The translations under genes were made by a program, and so were the position numbers. From Puccinellia tenuiflora (lineage: Eukaryota; Streptophyta; Magnoliopsida; Poales; Poaceae), in contig QRDG01000473.1 of NCBI GenBank assembly GCA_012064385.1, positions 2,319,028-2,383,027 of the forward strand: a stretch of DNA of 64,000 nucleotides, given 5' to 3'. Positions 44,658 to 56,110 of this stretch are shown here, piece after piece (the stretch's first letter is position 1; each line of letters begins with the position of its first letter). Below the pieces are notes generated by a model. It was given only the letters and a program-made list of their open reading frames with translations, had not been told where the DNA came from and did not search any database.

Positions 44658-44700
44658 ATATATACCGGGGGCACGTAGCTTTTCCGCTCCTGACGTGGTA
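44658..44700 (-). promoter_or_regulatory. TATA box and ACGT-core motifs upstream of carboxypeptidase gene
   Basis: TATATAT at 44664-44658 lies about 90 bp before the ATG. Two ACGT-core sites (GCTACGTGC near 44672-44680 and TACCACGTCA at 44700-44691) stand just upstream. Such sites are bound by bZIP factors and often go with stress or ABA response; that link is inference. Confidence 0.5.
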
Positions 44701-46100
44701 ACAGCGCGGATTTTTAGCTCGTAGGTTGTTGCGGGTTTAGGTTCAAAATTCCGTCGTTTCTTGTTTTTTCCGGTGCTTCAAAATTCTGTGGTTCGAGAGT
44801 ATATCCAGCCGGCCTAAAATTGTTTAAATACTAGCTTGTTTTTAATCCTCTGTAAAATTTGGATTTTCTGTGACACCACTGTCAATATATTCTTCAAGGG
44901 TCTTTGTCGAATTTTGCAGCCTCCGTCGATTTCGTAAATTTGTTCGCACACCAAAGAAGAAATCATTTTTCGTGTTGTAACAATTTGTTCATCCAGTGCA
45001 AAAATATCTGTATCAGTCAACAAAGAAAATTTTATTTAATCGTAGAAATCTGAAAAGATATTCACCGTGTGTCGTAATGGTTTGTTTGTCTAGTGCCAAA
45101 AAACTAGTATTTATTCTCAGTTTTAAAACATGTGAAATCTTTCATAGGTCTCCAAGTTGAACTGAAGGTTCTCGGCGTCGTCGATTGAGAATGTGAAATT
45201 CTTGAACAATAGAGAATTAGCAAAACCGACTCTTTAAATCTCAACTAGCATTTTTGGTAAGTAGTGTTTCTCCAATCTCCAAATAGATGCATACGTGAAC
45301 GAGTTTAAAAGATAATTAAGGCGATGAACCTGGACTACCGTTGAGTCAAAAGGTTCACGCACTGGCTGTATTTTTAGTCTCCCTGGTGATGTCAATGTAT
45401 ACCTTTTTTTGTTGAATATGTCAATGCATACCTGGTTTCCCTTAATGACATGACCTTTTTGTCCTCATCATTCGGATTTTCTGATGCATACGTCAAACTT
45501 CTCCAAGTTCTATCCGTTCAGTTGAGACGATGTGTGAAAGCACCCAAGAATAGTCTACAACCGATATTCTGGTGAGATTTTTTCCACATGAAAGAAACAT
45601 CATCTAGAGTACATATCCCTTACACACATGAATATATTCCCTTTTATCGGACAAAAAAATGAATATATGTTTTCATTAACATACTAGTCGAACGTGACGC
45701 CAACAACGGCATCCAGCATTAGCGGCCATTTTCGACGAAGGGGTCAACCTAGCACGGTATCACTTACATGCATGCATGGAAAAGATTCGCTGGCGCAGCA
45801 TAGCAGATGACCTGAGATGAACAGGAATAGGGTAGCCGTTGGGGGAAGTGATGATAAGCCGGCCATTTACTCCCATGCAGTTGGGTCGGTCGCCATGCAT
45901 TCAAGCCCCCGTGCGTCAGCCATGGCTCGGCTCATTCATGACGACAGTCCATCAGGGTCGTGGCTACGAAGCGGCGGTCACACAGTAGATCTGGCCGACG
46001 CCGGGAGTGACGGGGTCGTCAGAGGAGTCTCACGTCGAGCTTAAGCAAGGGATCCTTTGCGGCTGAGTCTGACGGCATTCTCTCTAGGATGCCCTGCCAT
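44701..46100. other. Intergenic, no gene seen
   Basis: AT-rich, with only short ORFs. Nothing recognisable beyond possible promoter sequence at its left edge. Confidence 0.5.
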
Positions 46101-46379
46101 GCCAACCGTTGGCGAACCACAACTTTGTAGTTCTAGTCAATATATCCGTCTAACAGCATAGGATGTGCGGTGAGGTCATGTCTAAACCAATTTGTACTGT
46201 TCGTGCGTCTATGTAGGGACTGAACGGAATTTGTCCTGGGAAAACAAGAGTCGAAATCCGTTGATAACTCGCTAACGAAATGTTGTGTTCCATGCATGGA
46301 ATCTGCAACAGAGGACCGCCCGCCCGCAATGAAGGTGGAGGAGTTTCTCAGACAAGAAAGAACCTTGGCGTCATAAGGA

Positions 46380-46591
46380 TAGATTATCGTGTTTGTAGTA
46401 GGTTGGACGAGTTTGTTGGTGGTCGGGTGGTTATTTGCTTGTGACTTGCTCGCTTGTAGTTCTGATATGATTGTGGTGTGCTTGTGTTGTATCGGTTTTC
46501 GCAAGATTTTTCGTTAGTTAATCGGGGAACTCTCTTTTTAATTAATAGATTGGCGCAAAGATTTTGCACAGTTTCAACCAAAAAAAAAAAA
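46380..46591 (+). mobile_element. LINE 3' end with poly(A)
   Basis: The tail contains TTCGTTAGTTAATCGGGGAA and TTAATTAATAGATTGGCGCA, homologous to the LINE tail at 40280-40350, then a run of 12 As (46580-46591). The 5' boundary and target duplication were not found; the start given is only where similarity is plausible. Confidence 0.6.
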
Positions 46592-47251
46592 GACGTGCTG
46601 TATTTTTTTCCATGCATAAGGATGAGCAGGATATATAGTAGTGGTGGGAGAACAAAACATACCCATACCTAATTTTCATCATTCTTCACCTTTATACTGT
46701 AAAGATCACGTAAATGCCTTTTCATACCAATTATTGTGAGCTCTTCTTATCGCACATGCCAGTTCTTACATAAAGTGTACATTCTCTATTTTTCTTTCTT
46801 GATCTACTTGAGTACCTGATGGTCCATACAGACTCTTTTCTGTACGCTACTGCTAGTCTTGTACAGCTCACTGATCCATGATACAGCTATGGCGAGAAAA
46901 TGACTCGAAGTAATCCATGATATAGCATGGGCAGATGAAAACTGCCGGAATGAGCATGATTAAACCTGACATTCAGGCGGTCATGTCTGAAATCAATTAA
47001 AGATTGGTAGATCTCGATGAAGTCATAAACATCACACTATCGCAACAATGTTTTTAGGGTATATGCAAGATGACAACGTATCGTGTACGTACAACGAGGT
47101 GGAGGGGTTTTGTGACAGGGTGGAAAGGCGTCACTATGGAGCGCATGCAGACGAGTTTTTCGTCCGCAGGTGTTTCTGTGCACCGCACCAGTTCTTTTCC
47201 TGGATATATACCGGAAAAGCTCAGAAGCTTCTACTCCTACTATAGAGCGCA

Positions 47252-49783
47252 CTAGAAGGGTAAGGCGCGCTTTGCCGCGCCCGCATGAAGTCCATTTTTA
47301 AATTTATTCCGTACTTATCGATTTTCGATGAAGAAGAACGCCATGCATGTAGATATTGTATGTCCTTGTCTCTATCAGTACTTCGTTACCACTTCATTCC
47401 CTCCACTTTATATCGACGCCATTTTCGGATTAATGTGTATGAATTAACAATAAATTGATTGTTGAGAAATCGATTGTACTTTATGAAATTTATCTTGAAA
47501 CCAGCGATTTGTAAAAATTAAACCAGACAAATAAAAATACTTCCTCTCTTTATAGTAGTCAAGATTTGATCTACCAAAAATATCGCCATGTTGAACATAA
47601 ATCTATCCATAGCATACAATAAAGGCGTGTTTAGTTTCCTGCATCGTTTTTGGCTCCTTGCTTACGTGGTTTTCCAGAGTCTAGCTAAATAGAACCGTGA
47701 GCTGAGTCATGCTCTACACCCTATTTTGTTGCCTGCATTGATTTTTTTTTCTGGCTTTGGAGAAACGCAAACACTATCATTTGGTTGCAACATGCGTCGT
47801 GTACACCGCCACTTACTCTCACCTCTATCTACATGGTGAATTTAGCTCACACCTCTATGTTAGTAATAAATTCATCTACATGACATCCCCATAACGAGCG
47901 GCAGGAGGGACAACGGCGATGCAACGGAGGAGGTCACGGCAGGAGCTACGCCGTGCCGGTGAAGTTTGCGATGACAGCGAACACATAAGCATACTATGAA
48001 CATATTCACAGGTTCAACGATCGATCATATGTATGATATAATATATAATCCCACGGACCGGATTAAAGACCACATACTATGATGAATTTCAAAACACCGA
48101 GCGGCAGTGGTTGAGCGGAGAAGAAAAGAAATTGAAAAACACTAAACATACTTGTATAAGATCTACTCGTATATGACCTTCGAAACGGAAAAATTACAAC
48201 ACGGAATTTTTGCAAAACGTCGAGATGAACCTGCTCGTCAAAGGATATTTCAATGTGCGAACCGAGTGCGACGAATTTGACAAAATTCGTCTAAAAAAAT
48301 TCTAAACATCAGTTCAAAAATTGATAAGTTACCGTCGACGAAACTCGAAATCGAGCTTGGAAACGAAACCTACTCGTCGACACATGCATATATTTCATGT
48401 ACATTATTTTTCTGATCTGAACATCAATACGATGATGGCATAGAGTGGATCTTGGTGCTCCGCAGGTTCCAGCGAGTATTCTTTTGTTGTCAACAAAGAT
48501 GCCTATGGTCAGAATCTGTATGTGCCATTAGTATTTCATTTGACCCAAATTTACAGCTGCATGTCAAACTTTGTTTTCATTTGACTTGTCAAAACGTAGT
48601 AGGGTACAGACTCTAGACTGCATACCTGTATGACATCACCGTACAACTCAAGTACATCTTACAGCAAGGCCATGTAGAGCTAGAGTTTGCTGTATTTACC
48701 TGAATTGTTGTCGTTGGTTAGGTCTTGAAATGGAGTCCGTACCCCAGCACGCTTTGATGATGCCATATGCACACGACGCTTCTGCCATATGAGGTCAACA
48801 ATCAGAACGGAATACAAAAAACAACAAATTTCTTAGACTGATGGCTGTGTGTAGGATGACTCACGACGGCTATGCTGTAATCATGTAGGGTGCGAAAGGT
48901 AGGAGGACACCGGTGTCGTCGATACGGCGCGGCAACCAGGTCGAAGACGACGTGGACACCAGAATGTCGAGGATGGCGTGGACAACGGGGCTAGGGCAGG
49001 GCGCAGACGACCGGGGTGTGGTCGAGACGGCGCAGCCGGAGGTGACGACCGAGGTGTCGTCGAGACGGCGCAGCCGGAGGTGTGGCAGCATGGGGCGCTT
49101 TGTCTGCAATTGATTGAGGAAGGCACGCGTCTTGCGCGAGGTGGAGCTGGGGTTCCCGCACGAGGTGGAGAGACCAGGGGCGGGGACGCTCGTGCGCAGG
49201 GGAAAAGGCCGCTTGCGTGGTTGAGTCAAGAAAGAGGAAGCTGAGGAAGGGACCGATGAGAAGGAAGATCAGGCGCTCATGGGGATGTGAGCGGCGGCGC
49301 TGGAGATCCTCGTCAGGGCGGCGGAGAAGGGCTTGCCGTCCAGGAATTCTTTTTCCCGATTGATTTGATTGCGAGATTTACGTGCTGCATTAATGAGTTT
49401 CCATAATCTGTACCGATTGGTTGGCTTGGCTACCTTCGGATTTCCATTTGTGGGCCGGCGCGCGGAGGGCTCGAGTTGTTTCCATGGATTTCATTGGGAT
49501 TGAGTGATTTCCTTGCAAATGATTGATTTACGTCCTGCGCAATTATTTGTTGCCAGATTTGCTTGCGATTGATTGATTTACATCCGTGATTGTTTGCCAG
49601 AATCTACGTCTGGGCATTTATTAGGTTGTTTCCTTTTATTTCTTCGTGATTTCCTATTTCCTTTTGTGGGTTAACGGAGTGACGTAATGAAGGATCGGAT
49701 GGTTGTAGTGGGAGCGGTGGTGAGTCATTTTGATCGTTGGATGGTCATCCCAGGACGTACCAACTCCCATATTATAGCATAGA
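47252..49783 (-). mobile_element. Probable Helitron
   Basis: The minus-strand 3' end is textbook: GGCGCG-GCAAAG-CGCGCC hairpin, 8 bases, then CTAG followed by T (47255-47252, flank 47251). The likely 5' end is TCTATGCTATAATATGGG at 49783, similar to the 5' end of the Helitron at 35840, but the flanking base is T and not the expected A. A GC-rich part at 48870-49340 looks exon-like on both strands and contains two tandem 38-bp units (49006-49081). No Rep/helicase. The left part of this interval is AT-rich and empty. Confidence 0.5.
49006..49081. repeat. Two tandem 38-bp units
   Basis: GACGACCGGGGTGTGGTCG at 49006 and GACGACCGAGGTGTCGTCG at 49044, each followed by AGACGGCGCAGCCGGAGGT. Confidence 0.9.
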
Positions 49784-50800
49784 AAATAAAAGGCATCATG
49801 TTGTACTGTAGCTGGGTCCCATACGGCCGTACGCGGAGCAACCAGAGCGTCCTACCAGAGCGTCCTTTTTCAGCCCGATTAGAGATTGGAGGGATGCAGA
49901 CGAGTTGGGAACTTGGGACAGTAGCGTCTCCACTCTTGAGTTAATTTCCTGCTAAGCTACTACACCTCGATGGCTTCCACCTGCAGGCCTCGTGTTGGTG
50001 CTCAACTCGACTCGACCGGCACCATGCGGATGCGGAGGAGGCGGAAGACATTGCGTGCACGCATGATGTCGGATTGATCCACCATGCTCTGCTGGCTGCT
50101 GCGGCTATGCTCTGATCTTTTCTCACACAAACAAGAAGTGTTCTTGTCCTAAAACACATTACGGCATACAGCTTATTTACAGACTACGAACACCATCTAG
50201 CTCAATGCTTGCACACATGGCAATAACAATAATGAGATTATCAGTTTACCATTTCTGCAAATAAAACAGTAATAGTATTGAGATGGATCAAATGCCTCCC
50301 GGTATATTCTATCATCGAAAAAATGTGTCCGGCAATATTTTGTCCGAGAAGAAGATGATAACAGATAGTTCCCGGCTTCGCGCCATTCAGCAATTACAGA
50401 CCGGGATTGCAGAACTATAGACAGAATCCAATCAATGCAGTAAATATTATGGTATCTTAAATTTCTGAACAAATGGAAACGATTGTAGATTCTGTATCAT
50501 GTAATAGGTGCTGACTGTCACTGAAGCTATCTGCTTGGACAGGTAGCATTTCGTCTTGACTGTATGTATAAACTATATTACAAACATAGTATCGTCATAT
50601 CTTCAAACTTCCTCAAAACATGACACCGCTGAAGATGGAACTATGATTTGTCGGTAGCCAGATAAGGTATGATGTTACCTGGGTAAGTAAGAGAGAAAAT
50701 TCGATATTAACACAAGAGGCAGGAACGTAAGAGAAGATAAAATTAATGGTCTTATCCTAAGCGCCAATCTCCTTTACCCAATAACAAATAGGTGTACATT
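49784..50800. other. Intergenic and 3' flank of the first Ulp1 gene
   Basis: No gene recognised. Bases just before 50800 are the likely 3' UTR of the minus-strand Ulp1-type gene. Confidence 0.45.
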
Positions 50801-53800
50801 CTACTCTGCAATTTCGGCATCCATTTTCCTGCAGAGAAGTAAAAAGGATATAAGGTCACAGTTTAACACACAAGAAATAAATAAAGAACAGCAGGATATA
50901 CATACTCTCGGTATGAGTGAATATCCTTGCGGATGTCCTCTAGGTTCTTTAGTTCCTCTGGATTGAACAAGGCATCCTTAAAACGAAATCGTCACAAAAA
51001 GAAACAATTGAGTAAAACACTCGCAAGGCACAAACAAGAAAATTGCGTAAAGTTTGAAATGCGTGACGCACCAGCTTGCTCAAATCTGCGCCCAGTTCTT
51101 CGATTACGAGAAAACAATAGATGAAGTAAAGAGTATATATACCACAGTCATCCCCACTTTGTTGTGGCACCTGCAAAGTTGTTTAGGTATATTGAACAGA
51201 AATTCAAATCAATCAGTAAAAATGTAGTTTCTTCTTTCCAAATTAATTGATGTTAAGTTTGAACAGTTTTATAGAAAAATATATGTCAACATGTAAGACT
51301 TCAATTTATTTTCATTAGTTTCACTATAAAATACATTTTCATACTATATAGACTTTATGTTGTAGTAGCAAATTTTCTATAAACTCGGTCAAACTGAGAG
51401 AATTTAGACTTAGAACCAACCTAGAAATTAAATCAATTTGAAACAGAGTGAGTAGAAATGTCTTGTCTAACTAGATGGATTTTATAAAAAATGATAAAAG
51501 TAAACAAATCCATATGTTAAGCAACATACCTCAGGAAACTCAAGCTCAACTTTGTCTATGAACTTCTCTAACTCTTCCCGCTCTTCGTTTTTTAAAATAT
51601 CAACAACGAATCTGGTATACCAGCAATAAAGGGCTAATAAATCTAGGAGATTCTAAGCTCAGCATAAGGTCATATAAATGTAAAATTAAAACATTTATGT
51701 GAACATAACTATGGCCTCTGGAGGGCGGTTCTAACGATCATTCCAGCCTCTAAGTACAATACACCATGTCGGGCTTCCCCATATAGAATAAAAAAAAGGA
51801 AACATGTATGTTTTTAATATTTTGAATTGTGTATAGGCATAACCATGCTACTGCAGAGTATCTTAACATGTTATCACCCAGCTGATGATGATCATATTTA
51901 TAATTATTTTGGAGGCAAAGACAGGGAGAAAAATAAAGGGATCATACGTATTGATTGCTGTTCGCAACCTCGCCAGCTTTGTTGTTTTAAGTGAATCCAG
52001 CAGCAGCATACGCGGTCCTTTTTCAGTACCCAAGTAGTTTGTCTTGCCAAAATTGCACAACACAAGAAGGTTCCAGTGACCCCTATAGTCAAGGATGGGA
52101 ATATGTGGTGTCATGACAAGCATATAAGTGGTTCCGCAAGATAACAATGGGAATAACTTACCAAACGACAATAGGGACAAATACATATCGTCTGGAGAAT
52201 ATTTTCTTAGCTTTTATCCATTTGAGGACATTCGATTTATCATTTCCATTGGTGTACATATTAAACCACAATGAATCGAAATATACATAATCGCTCTTTC
52301 TTTTCTGATCTATGCACGTCCAAAGGTCCCTACAGAGAGTTGTAATAGCAAATAATAAGAACAACGTATTAACCAAAATAGAATTTGCGCAAAAATAAAC
52401 CCATAATAGAATAGAAAGTAATAAATAAATAAATAAATAGAAAGGCAGGACATACTCCATGCACAATTCAAAAATTCCAGTGTCCAGCTTATCTTTGTTT
52501 ATTTCGTGCCTTCTGCTAGATGGAATGCGGTTTAACCTTTTCTTTGGTGGGAGGTGACAGGAGGGTGCATTCCTCAAACTCCGCAATGTCTTCGCTTCTG
52601 GGCCTCTGCTTGTTTGAGAACCCTTGTTCTGACACGCTATATATCAAATAACAGAAATAACTTGCAGATTAAACTACATGCATTTAAAAATCATTTATCT
52701 CCAATTATTTGTACTTTGTACGAAATCAACTTCAAAAGGCCCATTTAGGGGTGAGCTGGAAATAAATAAAATACACCAAGTAACAGTAGCACAATTAACA
52801 ATGAGTGGATGTTATAAACAGGTATATGGGATATATATGAAGAGTCGATATCAAGCACTTCCTTGTTCAGTGTTTTCTGTTAAAAGAGAAGTACATAACA
52901 CTGATTCATGATCAATGAACTAAAGTACATACTACTGTTAAGAATGAGATAATAATCTACATGACTACATGGAATAAATTTAATGTGATTAGTTATGTTA
53001 CACACTACAAAAAAAAAGACTAGCAATAAAAATCGATTAATGAATCAATGAAAGAAACTAGGAAACTAACAATCTGTCCTCGTAATCAAGTTGAACACCA
53101 AAAATATTTTCAGTTACAACTTCGAATGTACAAACTAGGAAAACAACCTAGATGTGATGATGCAGTGCTTTTACAAAAAGAAAGGAGAACCCCAATTATT
53201 GTGAAGTTTTTAGAGTGAGCGTTACATGCCAAAATAATATGGATACATATAGCTCAACTGAACGCAAAACCGACTACATGGAGCACTTATGCAACATAAA
53301 TCTTATTGCTAGATTGTTGCCAACTGTGATCGTTGAACATATATATCCCGGAGAAAGTATGCTATGTAACAACACAAAAACTACATGATCATATCTTTTA
53401 GCAACATGTATGTGCTAATATAGTAATAATTTAGCCACATTGATAATATGTTCTAACAAACATAAGCCCATGTTAAACTAATAGTGTTTGTAATTGGCAT
53501 CAACAATTATATCATTTACATTAGTTAAGCAACGAGATATTCTAATTTTCTACGATACTCCAACTTTAAGTTATATTAAATCATAGGTCGTCCTAAATTA
53601 TGACTAAAACCCCAAGCAACTAGTGTATTACAAGTCATACTAGTACGCACATTTAAGATTATAACTAAGAAATTTTAAGGCAGAGAAATAGAATGAACAA
53701 CTTATGAACAATGATTAAATGTTCTAAATATCGGTAATTGATCGATAAATCCATAGTTAGTGTTTGAATGCTATGTGACATTTCCGTTTACCTAATGACA

Positions 53801-54375
53801 CAAATATGCGACACGAATACACATTAAAATGTTAATACTAGTACCCCCCCCCCCCCCCCCCCACCCCACCGGATCTCCTCCTCTGTCGGTCCGCCGCCAC
53901 CGCCGACCATCCCTTTAACGCCCCCTCCCATCCGGATCTCATCGCCGGCGAGCAACCCCCCCCCCCCCCCCCCGCACGCGTGCGCGCGCACACACCCACC
54001 GTTAAGTCACGTGCTCGGCTCGGCTCCGCCCCGCTCCATCCATACCGGTCGTAGAGGCGTCGCCGACGTCGGCTCGTCGTGGGAATGGACTCGCACGGAG
54101 GAAGAAAAAAAGGAAGGAGAGGGAGAAGAGCATGTGGGTAGGACCAACCCCGCAGCGACAACACGCCCGCGGACCACGCGAGCCGTCGCGCGCTCGTACA
54201 TAAGTGATTTCGCAATAGATCGTCATCTCCGATGTCAACGGAAAAGATCACAAGGGAGAGGGAGGAGATTGGGTATTGGTGGATTGGGCGCTCGCTTACC
54301 GCCGACGTCGTTGTCGTTGTCGCTGCCGAGGTCGACGAACTCCTGGTCCTTGTTTAGGGGGTTGTTGCGGGGCAT
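50801..54375 (-). CDS. Ulp1-type cysteine protease (single domain)
   Basis: Eight exons: 54300-54375, 52456-52636, 52162-52329, 51948-52082, 51530-51611, 51072-51170, 50906-50976, 50801-50828; 279 aa, TAG stop, all introns GT-AG with consistent phase. The catalytic triad of C48 (Ulp1/SENP) peptidases is complete: His144 in GHWNLLVLCNFG, Asp171 in LLLDSL, Cys223 in GDDCG with the oxyanion Gln at 217/218. Such enzymes process or remove SUMO or related modifiers in the nucleus or cytoplasm. The N-terminal exon has EFVDLGSDND, resembling a SUMO-interacting motif (hydrophobic core with acidic tail). It is short for the family, lacking a long regulatory N-terminus. Its exon plan matches the duplicated gene at 58511-63225. 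It may also be a transposon-derived Ulp1 relative. Confidence 0.82.
51225..51455. repeat. Probable Stowaway MITE in intron 5 of the Ulp1 gene
   Basis: The right end TTTGAAACAGAGTGAGTA fits a Stowaway terminal repeat. The left part, TTTCCAAATTAATTGATG, is a diverged counterpart. The middle is AT-rich with no ORF. Confidence 0.5.
53844..53973. repeat. Two long poly-C tracts in intron 1 of the Ulp1 gene
   Basis: 19 Cs at 53844-53862 and 18 Cs at 53956-53973. On the transcribed (minus) reading they are G-runs in the first intron. Confidence 0.9.
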
Positions 54376-54698
54376 GGCCGGTGGCGGCAGGCGGCTCCTC
54401 CCAGGGGTCCGGAGTGAAGATTCCTAGGGTTTGAACGTTCCAATCGGAGCCTTACATATAGGCGACGGCGAGTGCAGAATTGGGAAGCGGTAGCAGGGCG
54501 GGGGACGCATCTCGCTTCTCTCAAGTTTCGCTCGTGTTCGCTTCCATTTCTGGAGCGAAGAAGAGAACACTCTCTTTTGGAAACAGAACTCGGCCTCTTG
54601 GTTTTGTGATGGCGTGGTCTCTGTAAAAGCGCATGATTTTTTTTTGGATCGACGCGTGGGCCATTGGGCCGAGATGTAACGGCTTGACAGGTCTCTGT

Positions 54699-54716
54699 CA
54701 CGTGCTTTATATATAT
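54699..54716 (-). promoter_or_regulatory. G-box and distal TATA-like stretch upstream of Ulp1 gene
   Basis: CACGTG at 54699-54704 next to TATATATAAAG (54716-54706, minus), about 330 bp before the ATG. A second, weaker TATA-like site (CTATATGTAAG, about 54450-54460) lies closer to the ATG. Which is used cannot be told. Confidence 0.3.
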
Positions 54717-54869
54717 TTTTTTGGATCAAAACCTCACGTGCTTAATTAAGAGCATCTCCATTTGGAATGGATAAATTTGACTCTTTATAACTCATATAAA
54801 AATTATTAAATCACAAATAAATAGTTCAAAACAACATATAATAGTTCAATTTATTTGTAGCGCACAATT

Positions 54870-56110
54870 CAAATTGAATTCACTAATTTCGAGTGTGGGT
54901 CCACATATGCTCCACAAGATAATCGAGTAGTTGCACGTGCGCTTGTTGATCTCGAAGTTGTCGATCCGTCTCAAGAAACTTCAGAACTTTCTCTACTTCT
55001 TATTCTGGGAGGCGGGCATGTTCTCCGGGCTTCTCAATATCATTTGTCTGGGACGCCTCTTCTCTCTCATTCTCCACAATTATGTTGTGTAAAATTACAC
55101 AATAAATCGTCGCCTGCCGCAATGTCCTCGGATCCCACATCATTGCGGCTCCACGAACAATACCTCAACGAGCTTGGAGCATTTCGAATGTCCTCTCAAC
55201 ATCTTTCCTAGCAGATTCTTGCATAGTGGTAAAGTGACATCTTTTCTGGCCTCGAGTATGGGTTATAGTCTTCACAAATTTCACCCACTGAGGATAGATA
55301 CCATCGCTAAGATAACATCCCATGGTATAGGCATGCCCGTTGACGGTGTAGTTGCATGCCGGAGCATCCCATCACAAAGTTTCTTGAACAGGGGAGAGCG
55401 CTAAAGCACATTGATGTCGTTGTGAGAACCAGGCATGCCAGAAAAACATGCCAATTCGATAAGTCCTTCAATGCCACTGCTTCAAAATTGAGTGTGGCCT
55501 TTTTAGTGTGACCTTGATACTGACCAAGCAAACCTATTGGGCAAAATTTCCATTGCTAATGCATGCAGTCGACTAAACCAAACATAACTGGGAAACCTCT
55601 TTCAGCTTTGATGGCCACTAAACTTTTCAGTGTCCTTAACATTAGGTTCTCTCAGATATTCCGTTCCAAACACCTTCACCACATGTATGAAAATTTTACT
55701 GTGGCCTCAATGAATGTGCTCTCTCTCTCCCATCCGGATATACTTATCAACTACATCCGCAGGGTTTACCATAGGCAAACATCCTCAAATCGTGCATTAG
55801 CATAGGAGGGAGGGAAAGTTGTCTGCAACAATCTTTCCTCAAAGTGAAGTAGGTATCAACTTAGTTACTCCTTCTTATATGCGCCCAAAAAACCTTGAGC
55901 GCATCCGGAAGCGATGCCGAAAAACCCCTCGTGGAACACCGGATCGGGCTTAAAGTAGTCATTGTAGAGAACTCGTTCGCCCTTGATCCTTTCGCAGGTA
56001 TCCTCCCTTTTATCGAACCCTTAAAGTTGAGAACATGCTCCTCCTTCTTCTCCATTTCTTCAAGGATGCTCATCATCGCCATTATATTCGCATCCTCATC
56101 ACTGTCGATC
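54870..56110 (-). pseudogene. Degenerate PIF/Harbinger transposase (ALP1/HARBI1-like nuclease)
   Basis: Minus-strand pieces in shifting frames follow the plant Harbinger nuclease from N to C: LYNDYFKPDPVFHE then FRHRFRMRS (about 55960-55890), NPADVVDEYIRMGE, GFPVMFGLVDCMH, GQYQGHTKKATLNFEAVALK, PGSHNDINVL (DDE region, about 55420), GCYLSDGIYPQWVKFV, then RKDVERTFEMLQARWGIV, ILHN, and a basic C-terminal helix near 54900. Stops and frameshifts break it many times. An intact protein would cut DNA at TWA sites. Left element end may be GAGCATCTCCATTTGG at about 54751; the right end was not found. Confidence 0.85.

Noticed and set aside
53838..54251. 137-codon minus-strand ORF in intron 1 of the Ulp1 gene
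   Set aside because: It is encoded largely by poly-C/G tracts and simple GC-rich sequence within an intron.
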